Below, in pieces: positions 16,104 to 24,785 of a stretch of DNA of 64,000 nucleotides. Source of the DNA: Sphingomonadaceae bacterium. GTDB taxonomy: Bacteria; Pseudomonadota; Alphaproteobacteria; Sphingomonadales; Sphingomonadaceae. The notes below the pieces were generated by a model. That model made no database searches. It worked only from the letters and a program-made list of their open reading frames with translations, and had not been told where the DNA came from. Each line of letters begins with the position of its first letter. Within the stretch, counting starts at the first letter, position 1. The translations under genes were made by a program, and so were the position numbers. The stretch covers positions 86,497 through 150,496 of the forward strand of contig CANFXW010000006.1 of NCBI GenBank assembly GCA_947451145.1. Reading direction: 5' to 3'.

Positions 16104-16937
16104 GTGATTGGCGCACCGTTGTCTGGCGCGATCTTGCAATTCTGGGATGGCAATCTTGGTCTTAGGGGGTGGCAATGGCTCTTTCTGGTTGAGGGGCTGC
16201 CTTCTGTGTTAGCAGGCTTGGCCTACCTGCTGTTTCTGCCAGACAATCCGGTCAAGGCAGCGTGGCTAACTGAGCAGGAGCGTGACACCATACGCCGCGA
16301 TATCACTGACAGTGAGGCTGCTGCTGCGGTGCAGGGGCAGCTCTTTACAGCAGGAGCGGTATTTTCCAGCCTGCGGATATGGCTACTGTGCCTCGCCTAT
16401 ATGACTGGCACTATTGCGCTCTACGCAGTTTCATTCTGGATGCCGACCCTCATCCAGCAGTTTGGCATTGCCAAGGGCGACTACCTCATGATCGGCCTTC
16501 TTGCGATGATCCCTTGGGGAATCATGGCTGTTGGACAGGTCTTTTGGGCGCGCCACTCTGACTACACGGGCGAGCGCCGCTGGCACAGCTTTGGCGGATA
16601 TGTGATCGCGGCAGCAGGATTTGTTTTGCTGGCATTCCGAGCGATGGATGAAAACTTCGGGCTGCTGGCCCTTACGCTGATTACAACCGGGCTGGGCTTT
16701 TCCATCGTGACCTTTTGGCCGATCGCCCATCGCTATCTCCCGGGTCTCGCGGCGGCAACCGGAATTGCCCTCATCAACAGCATGGGCGGTGTCGGGGGTT
16801 ATATCGGTCCGACCTTGATCGGCTGGATGGGTATCCGCATGGATGGCTCAGTGTCACCAGCCTTTGTGTTGTTGGCAGGCATAACGCTTGTCGGCGGTAT
16901 GATCCTGCTGGGCGCCAGCCGCGAAGGCAAACAATAA
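16104..16937 (+). pseudogene. 5'-truncated MFS transporter (ACS-type anion:cation symporter)
   Basis: 277 codons remain of a family that normally has about 430. The frame opens inside the protein at VIGAPLSGAILQ, which usually lies near the fourth or fifth transmembrane helix. It continues through GWQWLFLVEGLPSVLAGLAYL and the family-typical central loop LPDNPVKAAWLTEQERDTI, to a normal C-terminus. The first 120-150 residues are absent; only a stop codon and a palindrome precede. Relatives import organic anions. It was probably the transporter for the amidohydrolase encoded 47 bp downstream. Unlikely to be functional as a transporter. Confidence 0.82.
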
Positions 16938-16984
16938 TGAAACATTGGTGCAGCAGAGGTTCTCGGCAAAAGAAAGGTGCGCTT

Positions 16985-18271
16985 ATGGCAAGGCGGAATG
17001 ATTTGGCTGCTGCTGGTTTGGCCATTGCAGGCTTTTTCGGTCTGACCGTGTCTGCACTTGCCGATCCGGCAATTCTGCTGAAGCCTGACCGCGTCTTCAC
17101 TGCCACGGATGATGCCGCCCATTCTGGCTGGCAGGTTCTGGTGGAGGGCAATCGGATCAAAGCGGTTGGGCCGGTCCTGAAAGTGCCCGCAGGCACGCAG
17201 ACCATCGATTTGCCGGGAACGACCCTTCTTCCGGGTTTGATCGAGATGCACAGCCACCTGTTTCTGCACCCCTATAACGAGGCACCTTGGGACGATCAGG
17301 TCCTCAAGGAGCCTTTGGCCTATCGCACCTTACGCGCCGGCGCTGCTGCCCATGCGACGCTGATGAACGGCTTCACTACAATGCGCGACCTAGGAACCGA
17401 AGGGTCCGCAAATGCCGATGTCTATCTGAAGCAAGCTATTAACGACGGCCTTGTCCAAGGGCCCCGCCTGCACGTTGTAACGCGGGCAATTGTGGCGGAA
17501 GGTGCCTATGGCCCTCGCCGACGTGACTATGCAATCTCCTCCCTGCCACAAGGTGCCGAAGAGGCGACTGGTGTAGAAGGGGTCCGCGCTGCGGTTAGGC
17601 ACCAGGCCTCGCAAGGTGGGGATTGGATCAAAATCTACGCTGACTACGAGATCGGCCCGAACGACGAAACGCGGCCAGCATTCAGCCTCGATGAGCTAAA
17701 GGCAGCCGTTACGATGGCGCATGAGCTGGGGCGCAAAATTGCCGCACATGCGACTAGCGATGAAGGGATGCGCCGTGCCGTTGAAGCAGGCGTAGATACT
17801 ATCGAGCATGGTTTTGGCGGCTCACCCGAAACATTTCGCCTCATGGCCAGTCGCGGCACGGTCTACGTGCCGACCCTGACGCAGGTCGAGTATTACAGCA
17901 TTTACTTCAATGGTTATAAGCCAGGCGGCAAGGCCACTGAGGACATGGAGCGCAGCAAGACGGCCTTTCAGGCTGCGCTCGCTGCAAAGGTCAAGATCGT
18001 CAATGGCTCGGATATCGGGGTCTTCACGCACGGTGAGAACGGTCGTGAGCTCGTCTGGATGAACCGCTACGGGATGACGCCAGTTCAGACCTTGCTGGCG
18101 GCAACGCGGCTGGCTGCGGACGCTCTCGGCGAAAGCGAATTGATCGGAACTATCGTGCCGGAAAGGCTAGCAGACCTCATCGCTGTGAAAGGGGATCCTA
18201 CAAGAGATATTGCTGCGGTTCGGTCTGTGCAGTTCGTGATGAAGAACGGGGCAGTAGTTCGCAAGGATTAG
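16985..18271 (+). CDS. Secreted amidohydrolase (imidazolonepropionase/prolidase-like)
   Basis: 428 residues. Signal peptide MARRNDLAAAGLAIAGFFGL...SALA, so periplasmic. Amidohydrolase metal ligands are in order: LIEMHSHLFL (H-x-H), the probable carboxylated lysine in GDWIKIYADY, IAAHATSDEG, DTIEHGF and NGSDIGVFTHG (Asp). The closest general type is the Xaa-Pro dipeptidase or imidazolonepropionase-like secreted subgroup, which cleaves small amides or peptides. Start ATG 16985 has AAAGAAAGG upstream; an ATG at 16937 overlapping the MFS stop would spoil the signal peptide. Confidence 0.87.
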   Translation: MARRNDLAAAGLAIAGFFGLTVSALADPAILLKPDRVFTATDDAAHSGWQVLVEGNRIKAVGPVLKVPAGTQTIDLPGTTLLPGLIEMHSHLFLHPYNEAPWDDQVLKEPLAYRTLRAGAAAHATLMNGFTTMRDLGTEGSANADVYLKQAINDGLVQGPRLHVVTRAIVAEGAYGPRRRDYAISSLPQGAEEATGVEGVRAAVRHQASQGGDWIKIYADYEIGPNDETRPAFSLDELKAAVTMAHELGRKIAAHATSDEGMRRAVEAGVDTIEHGFGGSPETFRLMASRGTVYVPTLTQVEYYSIYFNGYKPGGKATEDMERSKTAFQAALAAKVKIVNGSDIGVFTHGENGRELVWMNRYGMTPVQTLLAATRLAADALGESELIGTIVPERLADLIAVKGDPTRDIAAVRSVQFVMKNGAVVRKD

Positions 18272-18274
18272 CCC

Positions 18275-19123
18275 TCAAGAAACCTCCTGAAGCTCTGCCA
18301 TGCTCGCCGCATAGCCGGAACTGTATGGGTCGTCGAAAGCCTCAATGAAATAGATCGCCGCGCTGAAGGCCACGCTGAATAGCATGACGCTATAGGTAGT
18401 CGCCACGCGATTGCCGCCATGTGAAAAGCCGATGGCAATCTGCGTCAGCAGGCCCATCAGCAATAGGATCACAAAGTGCCTGACGGGTATGTGGCTCCTC
18501 CTGAGCTCAAGTCGTTGCACCCGTGCAGCCCTTACCGCCTCTAGAGCTGATAGGTAGCTGCTATTAACGCTTGAATTGTCCTGGAATGCACCGGATTTGG
18601 CTCCAATAAGGTAAAGCTGGTGCAGACCCAAAGGCGGTGGCGCAAGAGTGGCGCCAGCGCCCTGAGCGGTTAGCTCATGCTCATTAACACCTGCAATGTA
18701 AGTTCTGATTGCCTTGCGGATTTCCGATTGTTCTGCAGGCTGCGTTTCAGCAATGCGCAGGATTCCGCGAAGCTCACTAACTTCTGTCGCCAAAGCCATC
18801 GTTGTCTTGTTCGTTCTCTGCCACGCGTCAGTGGCCGCAAGGCTTGCAAAAAGACCGAACAAGAGCGCTACAGAAGCAAAATAAGAGGGGCTAATGCCTC
18901 GCACTGGGAATCGCGTGCGTTCAAGAAAGTCGATGATCTTCACGACCACGATGCCAAGCACCAGTGGCAAACCAACAATCAGATATCCAAGCCCCATGAT
19001 TACGTTCCCCGAAACGATCTCGGGGTTTGATTGGCCTAATGAATAGAGACCCGCAATGAAAGAAAGGTGCGAATTGGCAGGTGTTCGAGGGATAGACCTG
19101 CCGAGATTTTTGAACTGCACCAC
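18275..19123 (-). CDS. DUF4239 (bestrophin-like) membrane protein
   Basis: 282 residues with two N-terminal helices (GYLIVGLPLVLGIVVVKII and YFASVALLFGLFASLAA) and two C-terminal helices (FVILLLMGLLTQIAIGF and SVMLFSVAFSAAIYFI). Between them is a soluble helical part: ALATEVSELRGILR and IRKAIRTYIAGVNEHEL. This order, and the ending FIEAFDDPYSSG, match DUF4239, annotated as bestrophin-like. Function unknown. The start at 19123 is uncertain; an ATG at 18997 directly before the first helix is possible. Convergent with the amidohydrolase, 3 bp apart. Confidence 0.75.
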   Translation of the reverse strand: MVQFKNLGRSIPRTPANSHLSFIAGLYSLGQSNPEIVSGNVIMGLGYLIVGLPLVLGIVVVKIIDFLERTRFPVRGISPSYFASVALLFGLFASLAATDAWQRTNKTTMALATEVSELRGILRIAETQPAEQSEIRKAIRTYIAGVNEHELTAQGAGATLAPPPLGLHQLYLIGAKSGAFQDNSSVNSSYLSALEAVRAARVQRLELRRSHIPVRHFVILLLMGLLTQIAIGFSHGGNRVATTYSVMLFSVAFSAAIYFIEAFDDPYSSGYAASMAELQEVS

Positions 19124-19365
19124 TAGCAGAAATGTGGTCGCATCTTTTCAAGGTCAATTCCGCGCGGACCTAATGGCGCGCCTGCTTAGCCGGGCAGGGG
19201 CCGGGTCACTTTTCCCGCTTTCATTGAGCCAAAGTGCTTTCAGTAGGCAAACTCCAAAATCCCAACTCAAGCGGATTTGGGTAGGGTTTGGGATTGGGCG
19301 GCTGGCGGACCGAAAATGGCCGTCAAGCATATGTAAAATATGGTCTTTACCCAGCTTCCGAGTTC
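19124..19365. other. Non-coding right end of island
   Basis: 242 bases between the DUF4239 gene and the right repeat. Open frames here have no protein character, and no integrase fragment was recognised on either strand. Confidence 0.55.
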
Positions 19366-19406
19366 CATTCGTAATGATGGGGTCAGGTGTTCGAATCACC
19401 TAAGCG
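19366..19406 (+). repeat. attR-like partial tRNA-Thr copy
   Basis: Exact 41-bp copy of 8817-8857. After it the sequence reads CACCA, whereas the intact tRNA continues GCACCA, so one G of the acceptor strand is missing and only this 3' part of the tRNA is present. Marks the right boundary of the island. Confidence 0.92.
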
Positions 19407-19410
19407 CACC

Positions 19411-19458
19411 AGTTTTTCGGAATCAATGACCGTCCGGGGGACGGTCATCCGAAAAACT
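19411..19458. terminator. Long hairpin just outside attR, probable original tRNA-Thr terminator
   Basis: Outer arms AGTTTTTCGGA (19411-19421) and TCCGAAAAACT (19448-19458); inner arms ATGACCGTCC (19426-19435) and GGACGGTCAT (19439-19448). It sits where a tRNA-Thr terminator would be expected before the island inserted. The 227 bases after it, up to tRNA-Leu, show no gene. Confidence 0.6.
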
Positions 19459-19685
19459 CCCGAGCGACAGCGAGGGGCACGCTATCAACCTGAAACCGTC
19501 GGCGCAGAAGCCCGCTAGGTGCGGAGAGGAATGGTTTTCGACAAATCCTGAACCATCACTGCAGCAAAGCTGTCCGGTGGACGAGCTTCCACCGCTGTTC
19601 CTGATGGCATCGCGCTGAAACAACAGGCGCATGGAGCGGCTTGGCCTAAGCCAATCCGTCCATATCACTGAGTTCATTGGAAAAA

Positions 19686-19771
19686 TGGTGCCAGAAGAGG
19701 ACTCGAAGCTCCACGCCCTTGCGAGCGCCAGCACCTGAAGCTGGTGCGTCTACCAATTCCGCCATCTGGGC
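19686..19771 (-). tRNA. tRNA-Leu (CAG), structurally defective in its 3' part
   Basis: Reads GCCCAGATGGCGGAATTGG..., anticodon stem CCAGC-TTCAGGT-GCTGG with CAG anticodon, and a class II variable arm CGCTC-GCAA-GGGCG. The T arm is GGAGC-TTCGAGT-CCTCT, giving C53 opposite C61 instead of the universal G-C pair. The 3' acceptor strand reads TCTGGC before ACCA, one G short of pairing with GCCCAGA. It may be a pseudo-tRNA, or its 3' end may have been replaced. Confidence 0.75.
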
Positions 19772-19863
19772 ACGGGCGTAGCGCAAGAGCGCACTACGCT
19801 GGGTAGGAGCGGGCCGATAGCGGGCGGTGGGGGCATAGTCAACGGCTGGTTTGCAAAGACCCT

Positions 19864-20667
19864 TCAGTCTTCAAACTTCGGCCTTCTGCCCTCCATCGCA
19901 CTTCTTACCGCTTCGGTTTGATTTGATGATCCCAACAGTTTGGCTTGTTCGGTGCTTTCGGCGAGCAGAATTGCATCTTCGTGCGCCTCGGCGCTCATGG
20001 CAAACAGGCGTTTGGCGGCGCGGATGGCGTCGGGGTTTCTGGCTGCTATTTCGCGGGCGATAGCCATGGCGCGGGTCAGTGGATCGGGGTCAACATGGGT
20101 GGCAAAGCCCAGGGCCTGCGCCTCGGTGCCGGTAAATTCACGGGCGCTGTAGGTCAGCTCGCGCAGGGCATCGCTGCGCACCAGTCCGCGCCACAGGGTG
20201 AAATGGCCCATATCGGGGACGATGCCCCATTTGAGTTCCATCACCGCCAGCCGGGTATCCGGCGCGACCACGCGCAGGTCTGCCCCGGCGGCGATCTGCA
20301 GGCCGCCACCATAACAGACGCCGTGCACGGCGGCGATGACCGGCACGGGGAGCTTGCGGAATTGCATGGCGAGCTGCTGGAAGCGGTTGGCATTGCCGTG
20401 GCTGCGCGCGACAAGATCTTCGGAAAGGGCCGAGCCACCGGCAATTGCTGCGAGATCAAGTCCGGCGCAGAACGCGCGGCCTTCGCCGGAGACCACAACA
20501 GCGCGCAGGCCTGCCATGGCCACCAGTTTTTCGCCTGCGCTGATCAGGGCGGCGATCATCGCCGGATCGAGCGCGTTCATCTTGTCTGGCCGGGTCAGGC
20601 GGAGGTGTGCGATGCCTTGGTCGTCAAGGACGAGGGCAGTGCGGGTGGTGGCTTCGGACTTGCTCAT
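19864..20667 (-). CDS. Crotonase / enoyl-CoA hydratase family protein
   Basis: 267 residues. Crotonase landmarks: RLTRPDKMNALDPAM at the N-terminus, oxyanion-hole segments AFCAGLDLAAI and GVCYGGGLQIAAGADLR, and the MELKWGIVPDMG catalytic strand. Expected chemistry is hydration or isomerisation of an enoyl-CoA; the exact substrate is open. The ATG overlaps the stop of the winged-helix regulator gene (ATGA), so the pair is co-expressed. Confidence 0.9.
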   Translation of the reverse strand: MSKSEATTRTALVLDDQGIAHLRLTRPDKMNALDPAMIAALISAGEKLVAMAGLRAVVVSGEGRAFCAGLDLAAIAGGSALSEDLVARSHGNANRFQQLAMQFRKLPVPVIAAVHGVCYGGGLQIAAGADLRVVAPDTRLAVMELKWGIVPDMGHFTLWRGLVRSDALRELTYSAREFTGTEAQALGFATHVDPDPLTRAMAIAREIAARNPDAIRAAKRLFAMSAEAHEDAILLAESTEQAKLLGSSNQTEAVRSAMEGRRPKFED

Positions 20668-21365
20668 CGGTTGCGAGGGTCACCGATCCGTGTGCGGTCT
20701 GCAAGTGGAATCACTGAGGGCGGCGCTGGTGGCGATGGCGCTTCGGCTGGCTGGACCAGTGCATAGCTGCCATCGGGTGTGGTGCTGACAATCCCGGCCA
20801 GCCCGGCTGATGCCAGCTTGGCGCGCAGGCGGCAGACGTGCACGGCAAGGCTGTTTGTTTCAGGGCGGAAGTTCATCTTCCACACCTCGGCGAGCAGTTC
20901 GTTTGGCGATACCGCTTCGCCCTGTGCCTGGGCCAGCCGCCACAGCAGGCCGAACTCACGCGGGTGCAGGCCCAGGCGGCGCCCCTCGATCATTCCGTCG
21001 CGCAGCAGCAGATCAAGCTCCAGCGCACCATGCTGGCGGCGGCGGGGCACGGCAACCAGCATCTGCGCAAGTCGCTGGGCGCGCAGTTCCAGTTCGGCAA
21101 GTGCTGTGCGTCGTGGAAGGACTTCGCCAAAGCCAAGCGCCAGCCAGTGGGCCCGGTCTCGGCTGCGTTCCACGCCGATCAACATGGTTGCAGCGCGCGA
21201 GGAAATACCGTGGATGTCCGAAGCGGTCATCACATCGTCAGCAAGTGCCGGACATGACGCGGGCTCGCCTTCGCCTGGCGCAAGCAGCGTCCAGCCGCAC
21301 AGGCGCAGATCGTGCGCCGGAGGAATCTCGCCATCAGAGAGCCAGCGGAATCGCCGCATGCACAC
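20664..21365 (-). CDS. Winged-helix DNA-binding protein (OmpR/PhoB-type effector, atypical N-terminus)
   Basis: 233 residues. The C-terminal half (about 125-210) is a Trans_reg_C winged helix: RRLGLHPREFGLLWRLAQ, AVSPNELLAEVW, NSLAVHVCRLRAKL and STTPDGSYAL. The N-terminal 120 residues lack the DD, D and K signature of a phospho-receiver and no other domain was recognised. It may be a phosphorylation-independent regulator. It is translationally coupled to the crotonase, which could be its target or ligand-producing partner. Confidence 0.78.
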   Translation of the reverse strand: MCMRRFRWLSDGEIPPAHDLRLCGWTLLAPGEGEPASCPALADDVMTASDIHGISSRAATMLIGVERSRDRAHWLALGFGEVLPRRTALAELELRAQRLAQMLVAVPRRRQHGALELDLLLRDGMIEGRRLGLHPREFGLLWRLAQAQGEAVSPNELLAEVWKMNFRPETNSLAVHVCRLRAKLASAGLAGIVSTTPDGSYALVQPAEAPSPPAPPSVIPLADRTRIGDPRNR

Positions 21366-21482
21366 CCCCGAAGGGCCGGAGACCGGTTTGGTGCCATCTG
21401 CCCATTGCAGACGGGCCCTAGCCCAGACTGGACTCGCGACTCTTGAAGGTAACCGGTATCCTAGTTGTGCGAATTAGACCAT

Positions 21483-22682
21483 TCAGGCGGCCGAACTATT
21501 CACACCCATTGTGGAGAGATAACGCTTAACATTGCGCGCCGCCTGCCGCAGGCGCTGTTCGTTCTCGACCATGGCGATTCTCACGAAGCCTTCGCCCTCT
21601 TCGCCATAGCCGACGCCCGGGGCGACGGCGACTTCGGCGTGGGTCAGCAATTGCTTGGAAAACTCAAGGCTTCCCATTTCCTTGAGCGCAGGCGGCAGCG
21701 GGGCCCATGCGAACATCGAGGCCTTGGGGCTGGGGATATCCCAACCTGCGCGGCCGAAGCTTTCGACCAGCACGTCGCGGCGCTTCTGATAGAGCTCGCG
21801 GTTGGCTTCGACGATGTCTTGCGGGCCATTCAGCGCGGCGCAGGCAGCCGCCTGGATGGGGGTGAAAGCTCCATAATCGAGGTAACTCTTCACCCGGGTC
21901 AGCGCGGCGATCAGCTTGCGGTTGCCCACGGCAAAGCCGACGCGCCATCCGGCCATCGAAAAGGTTTTCGACATCGAGGTGAATTCCACCGCCACGTCCT
22001 TGGCGCCGGGCACCTGCAGGATCGAGGGCGTGGGGTTACCGTCGTAATAGAGCTCGGAATAGGCAAGGTCGGACAGCACCCAGACCTTGTTCTCCTTGGC
22101 CCAGGCTACCAGCCGTTCGTAAAAGGCGAGGTCAACCGTCTCGGCCGTCGGGTTCGAAGGATAGTTGACGATCAGCACCGAAGGGCGCGGCACGGTAAAG
22201 GCCATCGCCCGGTCAAGCGCGCGCCAGTAATCCTCGTTCGGCGTGGTCGGGACGGACCGGATTGTCGCACCGGCAATGATGAAGCCGAAGGTGTGGATCG
22301 GGTAGCTGGGGTTGGGCGCCAGAACGACATCGCCCGGCGCGGTCATCGCCGTTGCCATCGAGGCGAGACCTTCCTTCGATCCCATGGTCATCACCACTTC
22401 AGTGGCAGGATCAAGTTCAACGCCAAAGCGGCGTGCGTAATAGTTCGCCTGCGCCTTGCGGACGCCGGGGATGCCCTTTGAAGCGGAATAGCCGTGGGCA
22501 TCGGGCTTGATCGCCACTTCGCACAACTTGTCGATCACGTGCTGCGGCGGGGGCAGATCGGGGTTGCCCATGCCAAGGTCGATGATGTCGCGCCCCGCCG
22601 CCCGGGCGGCTGCACGCATGTCATTCACTTCATTGATGACATAGGGCGGCAGGCGCTTGATGCGGTAGAACTCTTCTTCCAT
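21483..22682 (-). CDS. alaC: AlaC-like PLP aminotransferase
   Basis: 399 residues. Close in sequence to E. coli AlaC (YfdZ): the start FYRIKRLPPYVINEV, IIDLGMGNPDLPPP, GYSASKGIPGVRKA, MGSKEGLASMATA and PNPSYPIHTFGFIIAGA. The PLP-lysine segment is SMSKTFSMAGWRVGF, and NYPSNPTAE holds the pyridine-nitrogen region. Catalyses glutamate/pyruvate to alanine transamination; LL-diaminopimelate aminotransferase is a related annotation. An ATG at 22754 would add 24 residues without homology, so 22682 is chosen. Divergent from phaC. Confidence 0.9.
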   Translation of the reverse strand: MEEEFYRIKRLPPYVINEVNDMRAAARAAGRDIIDLGMGNPDLPPPQHVIDKLCEVAIKPDAHGYSASKGIPGVRKAQANYYARRFGVELDPATEVVMTMGSKEGLASMATAMTAPGDVVLAPNPSYPIHTFGFIIAGATIRSVPTTPNEDYWRALDRAMAFTVPRPSVLIVNYPSNPTAETVDLAFYERLVAWAKENKVWVLSDLAYSELYYDGNPTPSILQVPGAKDVAVEFTSMSKTFSMAGWRVGFAVGNRKLIAALTRVKSYLDYGAFTPIQAAACAALNGPQDIVEANRELYQKRRDVLVESFGRAGWDIPSPKASMFAWAPLPPALKEMGSLEFSKQLLTHAEVAVAPGVGYGEEGEGFVRIAMVENEQRLRQAARNVKRYLSTMGVNSSAA

Positions 22683-22785
22683 GACCTCGATTATCCATAG
22701 GGCGCGGCGGAACTGCCGCATGGCTGCTTCTAGGGAATTGCGCCAAGATGGCAATTGCGGCGTTTGCCTTGAAGGATTTCATTTA

Positions 22786-22802
22786 TTGTGCAGTGCAACA
22801 TA
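22786..22802 (+). promoter_or_regulatory. PhaR-type operator upstream of phaC
   Basis: TTGTGCAGTGCAACATA, containing TGC-x-x-TGCA-type repeats recognised by the PHA-responsive repressor PhaR. The same 17 bases occur at 24834-24850 before the phasin gene. Lies 57 bp upstream of the phaC ATG. Confidence 0.75.
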
Positions 22803-22859
22803 GGCATGGCGCAGCAGGCAATTTACCGCTAGGTATCGGGTCTGCACCGGGAGCATGGC

Positions 22860-24770
22860 ATGGCTGATTCTAAGGACACTCCGTCAAGTGGGCTGGGCAT
22901 TTTCGGCGAGATGCTGAAATGGCAGGCCGAAACGACCAAGGCGGTATTTAACCAGTTCAGCCAGATGCTCGCGCTCGCGCCCGAGGCTTCGGGCCTCGCA
23001 CCGATGCCGCTGTTTTCCAAGGCTCAGGAAAGTCCCGAGGTCGCCGAATGGGCTGCGGTGGGGCAGAAGCTGCAGGCGATGTGGCGTAATTTCCAGTCCA
23101 GCGAAGCGCTGAACGTCAATCTGCCCAAGCAATTGACTGATCCCGCCGCCTGGCTCGAACTGGTCGAAAGCTGGTATCGCCAGATGCCGTTCGCCAGCGC
23201 CGAGCAGCAGGAGGCCATGTGGCAGGATTCCATGAAGCTGTGGCAGGGCGTGCTCGGAAATTTTGGCGGCGCTGATGGCGATGCCGAGCCCGAACTGCCC
23301 CGTAAAGACCGCCGATTTGCCGATCCGCGCTGGCGCGAGCAGCCGGTTTTCGCGCTGATCCACCAGACCTACCTGCTGTTTGGCGAGCAGCTCAGCCAGC
23401 TGGCCGAAAAGGCCGGGGGGCTTGATGCCGACCGCAAGGAGCAATTGCGCTTTGCCACCCGCACCCTGATCGAGGCGCTGAGCCCGGCCAACTTCCCGCT
23501 GACCAACCCGGTGGTGCTGGAAAAGACACTCGCCAGCAAGGGCGAGAATCTGGTCAAAGGCATGGAGCATCTGCTCGCCGACCTCAAGAAGGGCCAGCTG
23601 ACCCACACCGACAGCACGGCCTTTGAACTCGGACGCAATATCGCGATTACGCCGGGCAAGGTGGTTTACGAAACCCCGCTGTTCCAGCTGATCCAGTACA
23701 CGCCGACGACGGAAAAGGTGCTGGAGACGCCGCTGGTAATCTTCCCGCCGTGGATCAACCGGTTTTACATTCTCGACCTCAACCCGCAGAAAAGCTTTGT
23801 CCGCTGGGCGGTGGAGCAGGGGGTTTCGGTGTTCATCGTCTCGTGGAAATCGGCCGACGCCAGTATGACCGATATAGTCTGGGACGATTACATCCGCGCC
23901 CAGATCGAGGCGATCGATGTCGTGCGAGCGCGTCTGGACGTGCCCTCGGTTCATACCATCGGCTATTGCGTAGCCGGCACCACGCTTGCGGCAACGCTCG
24001 CGATCCTCAACCGTCGCGGGCAGGCCGACAAGGTCAAGAGCTCCACTTTCTTCACCGCTCAGGTCGATTTCGAGGCGGCGGGCGATCTCAAGGTGTTCAT
24101 CGACCAGCACCAGCTTTCGGCGGTCGAGGCGGTGGCCAGGGATGGCTATCTCGACGGGCGCTATATGGCAGCGACCTTCAATCTGCTGCGCGGGTCGGAC
24201 CTGATCTGGAACTATGTGATCAACAATTACCTGCTGGGTGAGGAATATCCGGCATTCGACCTGCTCCACTGGAACGGGGATACCACCAACCTGCCCGCCA
24301 AGTGGCACAACACCTATTTGCAGGACCTCTACAAGGACAACCTGCTGGTCGTGCCGGACCGGCTCTCGGCTGACGGAACGCCGATCGACCTGACGCGGAT
24401 AGCCGTGCCCTGCTACATCCAGGCAGGCCGCGAAGATCATATTGCCCCAGCCGAAAGCGTGTGGAAGCTGACCGGCCACCTGCGCGGGCCTTGGACATTC
24501 CTGCTCGCCGGTTCGGGGCACATCGCCGGTGTGGTCAATCCGCCGTCGTCGAAGAAATACGGCTACTGGACGAATCCGCAGGCTGGCGACACACTCGAAG
24601 AATTCATCGCCGGCGCCGAGCAGCATGACGGCAGCTGGTGGAACCACTGGCTCGAATGGCTGAAGGGCCAGTCTAAGGGCAAGGTTGCCGCCAAGGGCGC
24701 ACGGGTTCCGGGGGGCAAAGGCGACACAGTGATCGAAGATGCGCCCGGACGTTATGTGATGACGCGATAG
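22860..24770 (+). CDS. phaC: Class I poly(3-hydroxyalkanoate) synthase
   Basis: 636 residues, normal length for class I PhaC. The N-terminal domain ends near FPLTNPVVLEKTLASKG. The alpha/beta-hydrolase core carries the lipase-like box GYCVAGTTL with catalytic Cys 370, VSWKSADASMTDIVWDDY, the Asp region AGREDHIAPAESVWKL and the His in GSGHIAGVVNPP. Polymerises (R)-3-hydroxyacyl-CoA onto PHA granules. Expressed next to a phasin and controlled by a shared PhaR-like operator. No phaA/phaB nearby. Confidence 0.97.
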   Translation: MADSKDTPSSGLGIFGEMLKWQAETTKAVFNQFSQMLALAPEASGLAPMPLFSKAQESPEVAEWAAVGQKLQAMWRNFQSSEALNVNLPKQLTDPAAWLELVESWYRQMPFASAEQQEAMWQDSMKLWQGVLGNFGGADGDAEPELPRKDRRFADPRWREQPVFALIHQTYLLFGEQLSQLAEKAGGLDADRKEQLRFATRTLIEALSPANFPLTNPVVLEKTLASKGENLVKGMEHLLADLKKGQLTHTDSTAFELGRNIAITPGKVVYETPLFQLIQYTPTTEKVLETPLVIFPPWINRFYILDLNPQKSFVRWAVEQGVSVFIVSWKSADASMTDIVWDDYIRAQIEAIDVVRARLDVPSVHTIGYCVAGTTLAATLAILNRRGQADKVKSSTFFTAQVDFEAAGDLKVFIDQHQLSAVEAVARDGYLDGRYMAATFNLLRGSDLIWNYVINNYLLGEEYPAFDLLHWNGDTTNLPAKWHNTYLQDLYKDNLLVVPDRLSADGTPIDLTRIAVPCYIQAGREDHIAPAESVWKLTGHLRGPWTFLLAGSGHIAGVVNPPSSKKYGYWTNPQAGDTLEEFIAGAEQHDGSWWNHWLEWLKGQSKGKVAAKGARVPGGKGDTVIEDAPGRYVMTR

Positions 24771-24785
24771 CCACAACATTACGGT

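Larger units (their letters stand above)
8817..19406. mobile_element. Genomic island integrated at tRNA-Thr(CGT), integrase absent
   Basis: About 10.5 kb between a 41-bp exact direct repeat of the tRNA-Thr anticodon-to-acceptor region. Base composition inside is visibly more AT-rich than the flanks, most clearly over 8864-13400 and 15820-19365. Contents: photolyase operon, cyclase-like sensor and CNB channel, truncated MFS gene, amidohydrolase, DUF4239 gene. No integrase, transposase, relaxase or phage gene was found, so the element is either decayed or mobilised by a helper in trans. Boundaries follow from the repeats; mobility itself is inferred. Confidence 0.85.

Noticed and set aside
19056..19403. 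Possible integrase remnant at the right end of the island
   Set aside because: Read on both strands for the R-H-R-Y tyrosine-recombinase pattern; nothing similar found, and the frame includes the tRNA repeat.
19423..19734. 103-codon minus-strand frame right of the island
   Set aside because: It runs through the tRNA-Leu gene and shows no protein character.
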